18,390 bases of DNA, from NCBI GenBank assembly GCA_030746295.1, contig JASLMY010000084.1, positions 1 to 18,390 on the forward strand, read 5' to 3'. Below the pieces are notes generated by a model. That model did no database searches. It saw only the letters and a program-made list of their open reading frames with translations, and was not told where the DNA came from. The stretch is from Alphaproteobacteria bacterium. GTDB taxonomy: Bacteria > Pseudomonadota > Alphaproteobacteria > GCA-2731375. Made by a program: the position numbers and the translations under genes. Of the stretch, positions 1 to 7,298 are shown piece after piece. Numbering within the stretch: the first letter of the stretch is position 1; each line of letters begins with the position of its first letter.

Positions 1-1
1 T

Positions 2-403
2 GGTCTGCGCGAGGCGCGTTACGAAGATCGGGTGCTGGGGCTCCGAGAGCTGGCCGGCATGGGGCTGGTCTGGGCGGTCGACGGACGCATCATCCCGCCC
101 ATCCGCGCCGGCGACCCGGGCGAACCGATGCTGCGTATGAAGCTCGGTCGGACACAGCTGTTGTCCTGGGTCAACGAAACCGTTTTCGACCACCCTATGC
201 ACCTGCATGGACATTCGTTCCACCTTCTGGCGCGGAATGGCCGTGCGCTCGATGAACCGCTGATCATGGACACGGTTTTGATCCCGCCCCGGCAATCCGT
301 CGAGGTGGCGTTCGTCGCGGACAACCCGGGCGATTGGGCACTCCACTGCCACGTCCTGGAGCACGCGTCAGCCGGCATGATGGGATATGTTCGGATCGAA
401 TAG
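2..403 (+). CDS. Multicopper oxidase, C-terminal part (cut by window start)
   Basis: The reading frame is open from base 2 to the TAG at 401-403, so the gene begins before the window. Two copper signatures of multicopper oxidases are visible: HPMHLHGHSFHLL (type 1 plus type 2/3 histidines) and, near the end, HCHVLEHASAGMM, the HCH-x3-H-x4-M motif that bridges the trinuclear centre and supplies the type 1 ligands including an axial Met. The protein stops a few residues after this motif, as is usual for the third cupredoxin domain. Family members oxidise Cu(I), phenols or metals with O2, usually in the periplasm; the substrate cannot be told from this fragment and the N-terminal export signal is outside the window. 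Copper tolerance (CopA/CueO-like) is one possibility only. Confidence 0.93.
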   Translation, partial: GLREARYEDRVLGLRELAGMGLVWAVDGRIIPPIRAGDPGEPMLRMKLGRTQLLSWVNETVFDHPMHLHGHSFHLLARNGRALDEPLIMDTVLIPPRQSVEVAFVADNPGDWALHCHVLEHASAGMMGYVRIE

Positions 404-489
404 CTCGACCCAGGGGATGCGACGACATATCGCATTGATGTAATCGCACCGGGACACGATCGCCGATGCAGACTGGCAGCGAGACAACT

Positions 490-613
490 CTGCCCCCTCC
501 GCCTCTAAGAGGGGAGGGTCGGGGTGAGGGGATGGTCGGAAAACTGGTCGACGACCCGATCCCCAGATACCCTCCTCACCCGGCCTCTCCCCGCCGATCG
601 ACGACGGGAGAGG
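490..613. repeat. GC-rich intergenic hairpin repeat (REP/MITE-like)
   Basis: This intergenic stretch holds two hairpins. The first, at 495-518, pairs CCCTCC and CCTCT with AGAGG and GGAGGG around one unpaired base. The second pairs CCTCTCCC (584-591) with GGGAGAGG (606-613). In addition the sequence around 512-531 (GGGAGGGTCGGGGTGAGGGG) is an imperfect inverted copy of 570-590. Elements of this look are often scattered between genes in proteobacteria; copy number elsewhere in the genome is not visible here. It could also help to end transcription of the oxidase gene and of the convergent aldolase operon. The rest of the 404-683 gap shows no gene. Confidence 0.55.
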
Positions 614-683
614 AGTCTTCGAAGGTCCAGACCGAACACATGGGTGACGGATCAGCCCGATGACATGGGTAACAGGTCGCCCG

Positions 684-1730
684 CTATTCTCCCAGCGCGA
701 CGGCGCGGAGCGCCTTCGCCGCCGTCTCGACGTCCTCGCGGCTGATGTCGATATGGGTGACGGCGCGCATCGTCGTCGGGCCGGTGGCGCCGATCCGCAC
801 ACCGTGCCCCAAAAGCCGTTCGTGGACCTGGGCTGCCGTCATGTTCGTGCCGGAGACGTCGATGTAGACCATGTTGGTGTCGGTCTCGTCGTAGACCAGC
901 TCCAGCCCGTCGATCTCGGCCACCTGGTTGGCGAGATGCCGGGCGTTCTCATGGTCCTCGGCCAGACGCTCGACGTGGTTCTCGAGCGCGTAGACGCCGG
1001 CGGCGGCGACGATGCCGGCTTGGCGCATGGCGCCGCCCAACTGCTGCTTATAGAACCAGGCGTCCTCGACGAAAGCCTTGCTGCCGACGAGGACGCCACC
1101 GACCGGGCAGCCGAGGCCCTTGGAGAGGTCGATCCAAGCGCTGTCGAAGCAGGCGCCGTAGTCCTTGGCCGGCGTGCCCGAAGCGACGACGGCATTGAGG
1201 AGGCGCGCGCCGTCCAGATGCGTCACAAGGCCGTGCTCGTGCGCGACGTCTGTAACCGCACGGACTTTCTCGATCGGCCAGACGGCACCGCCGCCGGAAT
1301 TCGCCGTGTTCTCCACCTCGAGGACACGGCTGCGCGGAGCGTGCCGGCGCCCCTTGGGCGCGATCGCGGCGCGCACCTGGTCCGCCGTGAAGATGCCGCG
1401 AACGCCGTCCAAGGGCCGCGTACAACAAGACGACAGCGCCGCCGGGCCGCCCGATTCCGAGTTCAGGGGATGTGCCGTCCGATCGAGGATGATCTCGTCG
1501 CCCGGCTTGCAATGGACCCGAAAGGCGACCTGGTTGCACATCGTGCCCGATGGCATGAAGACCGCGGCCTCATGGCCCATCATCTCTGCCGTCATCTCGC
1601 AGAGCCGGTTGACCGAGGGGTCCTCGAAGGCCTGCTCGTTGCCGACCTCGGCCTCGGCGATGGCCTTGCGCATCCCCGGCGTCGGCAGACTGAGCGTGTC
1701 GCTGTAAAGGTCGACGGCGATTGCGGTCAT
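684..1730 (-). CDS. ltaE: Low-specificity L-threonine aldolase family (PLP enzyme)
   Basis: 348 aa, normal length for the beta-eliminating-lyase/threonine aldolase family (fold type I PLP). The PLP lysine is K204 in DLSKGLGCPVGG, and the cofactor-contacting HLDGARLLNA segment (D173, R176) and EVENTANSGGG (about 138-148) are in place. Family enzymes split L-threonine or L-allo-threonine to glycine and acetaldehyde; some act on other beta-hydroxy amino acids, and the exact substrate here is open. The start at 1730 is preceded by GGGGAG at a suitable distance. It is the last gene of the minus-strand operon, 19 nt after the amidohydrolase. It runs toward the multicopper oxidase gene and the two converge on the hairpin repeat region. 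Confidence 0.9.
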   Translation of the reverse strand: MTAIAVDLYSDTLSLPTPGMRKAIAEAEVGNEQAFEDPSVNRLCEMTAEMMGHEAAVFMPSGTMCNQVAFRVHCKPGDEIILDRTAHPLNSESGGPAALSSCCTRPLDGVRGIFTADQVRAAIAPKGRRHAPRSRVLEVENTANSGGGAVWPIEKVRAVTDVAHEHGLVTHLDGARLLNAVVASGTPAKDYGACFDSAWIDLSKGLGCPVGGVLVGSKAFVEDAWFYKQQLGGAMRQAGIVAAAGVYALENHVERLAEDHENARHLANQVAEIDGLELVYDETDTNMVYIDVSGTNMTAAQVHERLLGHGVRIGATGPTTMRAVTHIDISREDVETAAKALRAVALGE

Positions 1731-1749
1731 GTTTCTCTCCCCTTGGTCC

Positions 1750-3186
1750 TCAGAGTGTCGGCAGGCTGAGCGGCACCAGCTCGTCGTGGTCGCGGCCGGC
1801 GTAGTCGATCTCCGGCACCCGCGCTTCGGCCCGGCGCTGCGCCTCCGTCACCTTCGCCGCCGCGCCGGCATGGTCGAGCGTCAACACCTCGCCGCCGGCG
1901 ACGACCTGCTCGCCGCCGACATAGACGTCGCTGACGGCCCGCTCGGCGGCGGCGTAGACCAGGCTTCGAAGCGGGTCGCGGAGCGGCTGCATCGCCGGGT
2001 GGCGGGCGTCGATCAGCACGATATCGGCCTTGGCCCCCGGCGCCAGGCGGCCAATGTCGTCGCGTTGGAGGATGTTGGCGCCGCCGATGGTGGCGGCGTG
2101 GAGGGCATCGCCGGTGCCGAGCACGGCGACATCCTCGGCCGCCACCCGCGACAGCGTCGCCGCCGTCCGAAGCTCCTCCAGGAAATTATGCGGGAAGGTA
2201 TCGGTGCCGAGGCCGACGTTGATGCCGGCCTTGGCGTAGTCACCGAAGTTCTGCAGCAGAATGCCGCGGCGGACGAAGACGGTCGGGCAATGCGCCACCG
2301 AGGTGCCGGTCTCGACCAGGATGTCGCGGTCGCGCCGCGTCGGCCAGCGGACCCAGGAGTGGTGGTCGACGAAGATGCAGTGGGCGACGGTGGCGCCAGG
2401 GCCCAAGAAACCGATCTTCTCCAGCCACTGGATGGGGGTGATGCCGTGGCGCCGCGTCATCTCGTTGAACTCGACGACGCTCTGCGAGGCGTGGATCTGC
2501 AACGACAGATTGCGTTCCTTGGCGACGGCGGCGGAATCCCGCAACAGCTCTTCGGTGCAGGTATCGATCTGGCTCGGCGTCAGCATGCCGTCGAGCCGCC
2601 CAGACGGATCCTGGCGGGCCCGCTCGATCAGCGACAGCGCGGCATCGAAGGCCTCGCGACCCGCCTTCTCGTCCCATTCGTATTCGACCGTATAGCCATT
2701 GGCGGTGAACCAGCGGGCCGAACGGTACATCGGCGCCAAGACGCCCCTGAGGCCGCTCCTCGCCATCAGCTCGATCCAGCCGTCCCAGGGTACGGAGAGA
2801 TCAACCAGGGTCGTGACGCCACTCTTCAACAGCTCCGCATAGGCGAGTTCGGCGCAGGCGGCGGTGCCCTCGGCATCGGGGCGGAAGGCCGGCATATATT
2901 CGTAGAGCCCGCTCATGCCCAGACGGCGGCTCCCCATCTCGTCGGTGACGCCCTTGTTCATGGGCTCCGACATTGGGTGCGAGTGGACGTTGACGAGGCC
3001 GGGCATGACGACGAGGTCGCGGCCATCGATCTCGTTGTCGACTTCGCCCTCGTAGGCCGGCCCGACATGGACGATCTCCTCGCCAAGGAAGGCGACGTCG
3101 GCACCGCGCAAGAAGCCGTGTCGGGCCGCACCTTCGTCCCAGGCGACGACCCAATCGGCGTTGCGGATGCAGGTGGTGTCGCTCAT
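1750..3186 (-). CDS. Metal-dependent amidohydrolase (ATZ/TRZ, SAH-deaminase-like)
   Basis: 478 aa. It is an amidohydrolase-superfamily TIM barrel of the deaminase/chlorohydrolase type: NVHSH gives the first two metal ligands (H68, H70), IHASQS gives H232, VAHCIFVDHH gives H269, and GLGTDTFPHN gives D329. The residue three after H232 is Q235, whereas cytosine deaminase and SAH deaminase have the catalytic Glu (HxxE). The flanking small beta-sandwich, split between the N and C termini, is present. Relatives hydrolyse C-N or C-Cl bonds on nucleobases, triazines or related rings; the substrate here is unknown. An AGGAA ribosome site lies just before the ATG. It is third in a four-gene minus-strand operon, with 58 nt to the dehydrogenase upstream and 19 nt to the aldolase downstream. 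Confidence 0.9.
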   Translation of the reverse strand: MSDTTCIRNADWVVAWDEGAARHGFLRGADVAFLGEEIVHVGPAYEGEVDNEIDGRDLVVMPGLVNVHSHPMSEPMNKGVTDEMGSRRLGMSGLYEYMPAFRPDAEGTAACAELAYAELLKSGVTTLVDLSVPWDGWIELMARSGLRGVLAPMYRSARWFTANGYTVEYEWDEKAGREAFDAALSLIERARQDPSGRLDGMLTPSQIDTCTEELLRDSAAVAKERNLSLQIHASQSVVEFNEMTRRHGITPIQWLEKIGFLGPGATVAHCIFVDHHSWVRWPTRRDRDILVETGTSVAHCPTVFVRRGILLQNFGDYAKAGINVGLGTDTFPHNFLEELRTAATLSRVAAEDVAVLGTGDALHAATIGGANILQRDDIGRLAPGAKADIVLIDARHPAMQPLRDPLRSLVYAAAERAVSDVYVGGEQVVAGGEVLTLDHAGAAAKVTEAQRRAEARVPEIDYAGRDHDELVPLSLPTL

Positions 3187-3244
3187 CGCGTTTTCCTCGA
3201 CCGATGACAGGAACTCGAAACGGTGACAGGGGCGGACGAAACCG

Positions 3245-4189
3245 TCAAACGACGCGGTGGAGGAAGTCCTCGCTGTCCTTCAGGCGGCGGCTGTTCTCCA
3301 CGGCGATGCCGATGCTGCGTCCGATCGTCTCGGGCGTCAGCCAAGCGACATGGGGCATCAGCACGACGTTGTCGAGCTGCAACAGCGGATTGTCTGCCGC
3401 CACCGGCTCGGCGGCGAAGGTGTCGAGGCCGGCCGCCAACAACGGCCCGCTCCGCAAGGCGTCGACCAGGGCCGCCTCGTCGACGAGGCCGCCGCGCGCC
3501 GCGTTGATCAGGACCGCGCCCCGCTTCATCGAGCCGAGCGCCTGGGCGTTGATCATCCGATCGGTCTCGTCGGTCAGCGGCACGTGCAGCGAGACGATGT
3601 CGGCCTCGGCCAGGAGTGCTGGCAGGTCGCGCCATTCCGCCTCGGCATCGGGCACCGGGGCGATATCGGTGTAGAGCACCTTGGCCCCGATCGCCTTCAC
3701 TACCGGGGCGATGCGGCGGCCGACGGCACCATAGCCGACCAGGCCGACGGTGCGCCCGGCAATCTCGCCGACCCGGTCGAAATCCGCCGGCTCCAGCGCC
3801 CAACCACGGCCGGCCCGGGTCTGGGCATCGAAGGCAACGGCGCGCCTGAGCGCGGCCAGCATCAGCATCACGGTCACCTCGGCAACGGCCTGGGAGTTGG
3901 TGCCCGGCATGTTGCAGACGGCGATGTCCCGGGCCTTTGCCGCTTCCAGGTCGATGGTGTTGACGCCGATGCCGACCTTCTGGATGAGCCTGAGCTTCGG
4001 CGCCTTGGCAATGACCTCGGCGGTCGCCGGCTTCAGCACGTGCCAAAGCACGTCAGCCTCTTCCAAGAGACTGTAGAGCCGCTCTTCGTCCGCCTCGGGG
4101 CAGGAGTCGACGGAGAGCCAGTCGCTCTCCGCCGCCTTCAGTTGGGCCTCGATGCCGGGGCTGACGTCGTAGTGGAAGATCGCCTTCAT
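3245..4189 (-). CDS. D-isomer-specific 2-hydroxyacid dehydrogenase (NAD-dependent)
   Basis: The same open frame continues upstream to 4681, but that stretch lies over the FAD oxidase gene. The real start is the ATG at 4189 (MKAIFHYDVSPG), preceded by AGAGGA. This gives 314 aa, typical of the family. The Rossmann motif is GYGAVG (152-157). The catalytic triad is R232 in NAARGGLVDE, E261 in FAAEP, and H280 in MPHVAW. Family members reduce 2-keto acids to D-2-hydroxy acids or the reverse (glyoxylate/hydroxypyruvate reductases, phosphoglycerate dehydrogenase-like). The gene starts 14 nt after the FAD oxidase stop, so the two are surely cotranscribed; the partner may oxidise or form the same hydroxy acid. 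The exact substrate is not readable from sequence. Confidence 0.92.
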   Translation of the reverse strand: MKAIFHYDVSPGIEAQLKAAESDWLSVDSCPEADEERLYSLLEEADVLWHVLKPATAEVIAKAPKLRLIQKVGIGVNTIDLEAAKARDIAVCNMPGTNSQAVAEVTVMLMLAALRRAVAFDAQTRAGRGWALEPADFDRVGEIAGRTVGLVGYGAVGRRIAPVVKAIGAKVLYTDIAPVPDAEAEWRDLPALLAEADIVSLHVPLTDETDRMINAQALGSMKRGAVLINAARGGLVDEAALVDALRSGPLLAAGLDTFAAEPVAADNPLLQLDNVVLMPHVAWLTPETIGRSIGIAVENSRRLKDSEDFLHRVV

Positions 4190-4203
4190 CGCCGTCCTCT
4201 CTT

Positions 4204-5811
4204 TCAGGCGCCCTTGGCCGGCAGCAGGACGCCGGGATTGAGGATACCGCTGGGGTCGAGCCGGTCCTTGGCGCCGGCCAGCGCCTCGAAGAAGGTCTCG
4301 GGCATCTGTCGGCTGTACCAAGGCATATGCTCGCGTCCGATGGCGTGGTGATGCGTCACCGTGCCGCCGTGCTCGATCACGGCATCCAGCGCCTTGGCCT
4401 TGATGTGGCGCCACTGCTCGGTCAAGGCGCCGTGCCGGCCGCGTCCCTGGAAAGTGAAATAGGGCGCCGGTCCGTCTGGATAGCAGTGCGTGAAACGGCA
4501 GGAGACGGTGCCGGGCCGCCCGGTCGCCTCTTCGATCGCCGCTTCGGCCGCCGCCTTCATGTTCTCGTAGAAGGCGGGGAAGCGCTCCCAGGTGATCGAG
4601 GTCTCGAAGGTATCGCCGACGATGCCCATGCTCATGGTCATGGTCTTGAAATGCGGCATCCGGATAAAGGCGGTGCGCCAAGCGCCGGCGGCCCCGCCGC
4701 GATGGCCCTCGCCGCTTTTCGCCGCCCCCTCGTCCCAGTGGCCGCCGAGGTCCCGGGCGATCTCGAGGGCCCGGTTCATCCAGGCGTCGACCGGGTGGTC
4801 GGCGCTCTCGAAGGCGAGCACGACCACGGTTTGCTTACCGTCGCCAAAGCCGTTGTTCTGTGCCTCAGCCGGATCCAAGAGACGGACGTTGGCGGGGTAG
4901 AGGCCCGCCTGGCAGATGATCCTGACCGCGTCGACGGCGTTGGCGAAATCGTCGAACAGCACCGCCGTCCCGGCCCGTTGGGTCGGCCGGTCCTGCAGCC
5001 TGAGCCAAGACTCGGTGATGATGCCAAGGGCCCCTTCCGAGCCGATCATCATCCGGTCGGGGCTGGGCCCGGCACCGGAGCCCGGCAGGCGGCGGCTCTC
5101 CATCGTGCCGGTGGGCGTCACCGTGCGCAGGCTTTCGACGAAGTCGTCAATATGGGTGTAGAGCGTCGCGAAGTGGCCGCCGGAGCGGGTCGCGATCATG
5201 CCGCCGATGCTGGTCATCTCGTAGCTCTGCGGGAAGTGGCGCAGCGTCAGGCCGTGCGGCTTCAGCTCGGCCTCCATCGCCGGCGTGCGGATACCACCTT
5301 GGACCCGGGCGGCGCGGCTGGTCTTGTCGATCTCCAGAACCTTGTCGAGCTTGGTGAGATCGAGGACGAGCGTGCCGGCAAAGGCGTTGCCGACCTCGGG
5401 CTCCAGCCCCCTGACGGCGGAGGTGCCGCCGCCCCAGGGCACGACCGCGACATTGGCGCCCCCGGCCCATTCGAAGACGGCCTCGATGTCGGCCTCGGAG
5501 CGGGCGTAGGCGACGATATCGGGGGCGTTGGCGAAGTCGCGATCGAAGATCTTGACGTATTCGGTGAAGGACATGCCGTAGGTGTGGCGCATGCGCTCAG
5601 CATCGTCGTTGGTCGCGAACTCGGCCAGGCGGCTCGGCACCTCCAGGCGCGGGCGATCGAGCTCGATCTCGTCTTCCGTCGGTATGTCGCGGATCTCGTA
5701 GTCGCCGCCGAAGCGGTCGACGCAGCGCTGCATCACCATCTCGCGCTCCGCCTCGGTCATATCGTCGCCTTCGAAGCCCCAGCCGATGAGCTTGGGTCGT
5801 TTCGTCGTCAT
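4204..5811 (-). CDS. FAD-binding oxidase, AGPS / D-lactate dehydrogenase type
   Basis: 535 aa flavoprotein of the PCMH (VAO) fold. The FAD loop is VPWGGGTSAVRG (about 124-135), with GGHFATLYTHIDDFVES and MMIGSEGALGIITE further on, then a C-terminal FAD-oxidase cap ending in LDPSGILNPG. A THHHAIG motif at 486-492 matches the HHH motif characteristic of alkyl-dihydroxyacetonephosphate synthase, and the N-terminal RLAEFATNDDAERMRHTYG also resembles AGPS. In bacteria such AGPS-like proteins usually sit in catabolic clusters and probably oxidise 2-hydroxy acids rather than make ether lipids. It is the first gene of the minus-strand operon, with an AGGAGA ribosome site before the ATG. No signal peptide is seen, so it is probably cytoplasmic. 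Confidence 0.9.
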   Translation of the reverse strand: MTTKRPKLIGWGFEGDDMTEAEREMVMQRCVDRFGGDYEIRDIPTEDEIELDRPRLEVPSRLAEFATNDDAERMRHTYGMSFTEYVKIFDRDFANAPDIVAYARSEADIEAVFEWAGGANVAVVPWGGGTSAVRGLEPEVGNAFAGTLVLDLTKLDKVLEIDKTSRAARVQGGIRTPAMEAELKPHGLTLRHFPQSYEMTSIGGMIATRSGGHFATLYTHIDDFVESLRTVTPTGTMESRRLPGSGAGPSPDRMMIGSEGALGIITESWLRLQDRPTQRAGTAVLFDDFANAVDAVRIICQAGLYPANVRLLDPAEAQNNGFGDGKQTVVVLAFESADHPVDAWMNRALEIARDLGGHWDEGAAKSGEGHRGGAAGAWRTAFIRMPHFKTMTMSMGIVGDTFETSITWERFPAFYENMKAAAEAAIEEATGRPGTVSCRFTHCYPDGPAPYFTFQGRGRHGALTEQWRHIKAKALDAVIEHGGTVTHHHAIGREHMPWYSRQMPETFFEALAGAKDRLDPSGILNPGVLLPAKGA

Positions 5812-5966
5812 TGCGGTCTCCTCGTTCCTACAAACCTCGACCGGCCGAGCTCTGGTTCCTACCCCGATGCGCCGAGCGCAGGCTCGAGCCTACACAAGAT
5901 CGCGCGTCCGCATCAGCACTATAGCCACCATTGTCCCGCCGCCAACGCCTGTGTCATCTTGCCGCG
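5812..5966. promoter_or_regulatory. Divergent intergenic region between FAD oxidase operon and Nudix gene
   Basis: These 155 bases separate two diverging genes and must carry a promoter for the minus-strand catabolic operon and probably one for the Nudix/Rid pair. A TATAG-containing stretch (ACTATAGCC, about 5919-5927) could serve as a -10 element for the plus-strand pair, but no clear -35 is visible. No strong operator dyad was found. Confidence 0.35.
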
Positions 5967-6800
5967 ATGACAGGCGAGCATGAGCAAGACAGTGAGGAGA
6001 CGAGGACGGAACCGGCGGCCACCGTCCTCTTGCTGCGCGACGGCGGCGCCGGGCTGGAAGTATTCATGATCGCCCGCCGCCAGGAGGTCAGCACCTTCTC
6101 CGGTGCCCTGGTCTTTCCAGGCGGCAAGGTCGACGTCGGCGATCACGCGCCCGAGCTGCGGGCCTTGGCGCCGGGCGCGGAGAGCTTGGATACGGACACG
6201 CTCGCGCTACGCGTCGCCGCGATCCGCGAGGCCTTCGAGGAATGCGGCGTCCTGCTGGCACGAAGCCAAGGGGACGGCGTCGTCATCGGCCAAGAACGGC
6301 TCGACGAGATCACCGCCAATTGGCAGCGGCGGATCGCCACCGACGAGGCGGGCATGTTGGAGCTCTGCCGCGCCGAGCGCTTGGAGCTGGCGGTCGACGC
6401 CCTGGTGCCGTTCGCGCATTGGATTACACCGCCGATCGTCCCCAGGATTTACGATACCCATTTCTTCCTGGCGGCCGCGCCGGCCGACCACGTCGCCCCG
6501 CCCGATGGCCACGAAGGCGAGGACTCGGTCTGGATCGCGCCCGGAGAAGCCGAGGCCGAGGCCGCCGCCGGAACCCGCACCGTGGTCTTCCCGACGCGGA
6601 TGAACCTGATCAAGCTGGCCCGCGCCTCAAGCGTCGCCGAGGCCTTGGCGCGGGCCCGAGCGGCCGAGGTTGTCACCGTCCAGCCACGGGTCTCGCGCCA
6701 CGAGCGGGGCCGCGTCCTCGCCATCCCCGAAGCCGCGAACTATGGCGCCACCCGCTTCCTGGTCGGCCCCGGCGGCGTCGGCGTCGAGGTCTTGGGCTAG
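5967..6800 (+). CDS. Nudix hydrolase, NUDT19-like with split Nudix box
   Basis: 277 aa from ATG 5967 (a TTG 12 codons upstream, at 5931, is also in frame). The Nudix box is recognisable but interrupted: PGGKVD (51-56) is separated from REAFEECGV (87-95) by about 30 residues, where a standard box has about ten. An enlarged insertion at this place is known from NUDT19/RP2-type Nudix proteins, which act on CoA and CoA esters. The catalytic REAFEE glutamates are intact, so the enzyme is likely active with Mg2+. The substrate could be a CoA derivative, which would suit the CoA-using enzymes further along, but this is inference. The Rid-family gene follows after 29 nt in the same direction, so they probably form a small operon. 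Confidence 0.85.
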   Translation: MTGEHEQDSEETRTEPAATVLLLRDGGAGLEVFMIARRQEVSTFSGALVFPGGKVDVGDHAPELRALAPGAESLDTDTLALRVAAIREAFEECGVLLARSQGDGVVIGQERLDEITANWQRRIATDEAGMLELCRAERLELAVDALVPFAHWITPPIVPRIYDTHFFLAAAPADHVAPPDGHEGEDSVWIAPGEAEAEAAAGTRTVVFPTRMNLIKLARASSVAEALARARAAEVVTVQPRVSRHERGRVLAIPEAANYGATRFLVGPGGVGVEVLG

Positions 6801-6829
6801 CCGGCATCGAGACAAGGACAAGGAGAGTT

Positions 6830-7231
6830 ATGATGGCGCGTCCTGATCAGGTCTTCCATCTGCGCGAGGCCGAGAAGGAGCTCGGCTTCGCCCAGGCGGT
6901 GCGGACCGGCGATACCCTTTACGTCGCGGGCACCTGCTGCCTCGATCTCGAGAACAACATCCTTTCGCCGGGCGATATGCGGGGCCAGCTCGAGGCCACC
7001 TACCGCAACATCGAGCGGGCCCTTGAGGCCCACGACGCCGACTTCGGCAACGTCGTCAAGGAGGTGATCTACGTCACCGACATCGACGCCTTCCGCGCCG
7101 CCCTGCCGGCCCGGCGCGCGATCTACGGCGAGGCGGCACCGCCGGCGGCGACCTGGGTCGAGGTTACGCGCCTAATGCGGCCCGAATTCATGATCGAGGT
7201 CGAGGTGACGGCCGTCCTCGACCAAGCCTGA
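6830..7231 (+). CDS. Rid family protein (YjgF/YER057c/UK114), lacking the catalytic Arg
   Basis: 133 aa from ATG 6830, or 132 from the next ATG at 6833; the AAGGAGAG ribosome site at 6819-6826 fits 6833 slightly better. The sequence has the Rid core: VRTGDTLYVAG, NIERALEAHDADFGNVVKEVIYVTD, and the C-terminal WVEVTRLMRPEFMIEVEVTAVL. In RidA the strand reads ARSCVEV, with an Arg that binds the carboxylate of enamine/imine intermediates. Here it reads AATWVEV, so that Arg is Ala107. This places the protein among Rid subfamilies without proven imine deaminase activity. Such proteins often sit beside catabolic genes, here a Nudix hydrolase and, across a divergent promoter, an amine/hydroxy-acid operon. 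Confidence 0.88.
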   Translation: MMARPDQVFHLREAEKELGFAQAVRTGDTLYVAGTCCLDLENNILSPGDMRGQLEATYRNIERALEAHDADFGNVVKEVIYVTDIDAFRAALPARRAIYGEAAPPAATWVEVTRLMRPEFMIEVEVTAVLDQA

Positions 7232-7251
7232 GGCCTGGACCAGACGACGAC

Positions 7252-7277
7252 GGGGGCGGCGCCTGGGCGCCGCCCCC
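7252..7277. terminator. Perfect 12-bp GC hairpin between convergent genes
   Basis: GGGGGCGGCGCC (7252-7263) is followed by TG and its exact reverse complement GGCGCCGCCCCC (7266-7277). It lies 20 nt after the Rid stop and 21 nt beyond the end of the convergent Cys-rich/P460 gene, the right place for a bidirectional terminator. There is no T-run on either side, so it may act with Rho or by stalling and mRNA protection. Confidence 0.65.
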
Positions 7278-7298
7278 TCGATCAGCCCTCACCCTGGT

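Noticed and set aside
4190..4681. Upstream extension of the 2-hydroxyacid dehydrogenase frame
   Set aside because: It lies over the C-terminal part of the FAD oxidase, is rich in His/Arg without a domain match, and the ATG at 4189 has its own ribosome site and the family's normal N-terminus.
1729..5970. Plus-strand open frames of 364-547 codons opposite the catabolic operon
   Set aside because: High-GC shadows: Asp/Gly/Arg/Val-rich with no motif, while the minus strand encodes recognisable enzymes with catalytic residues.
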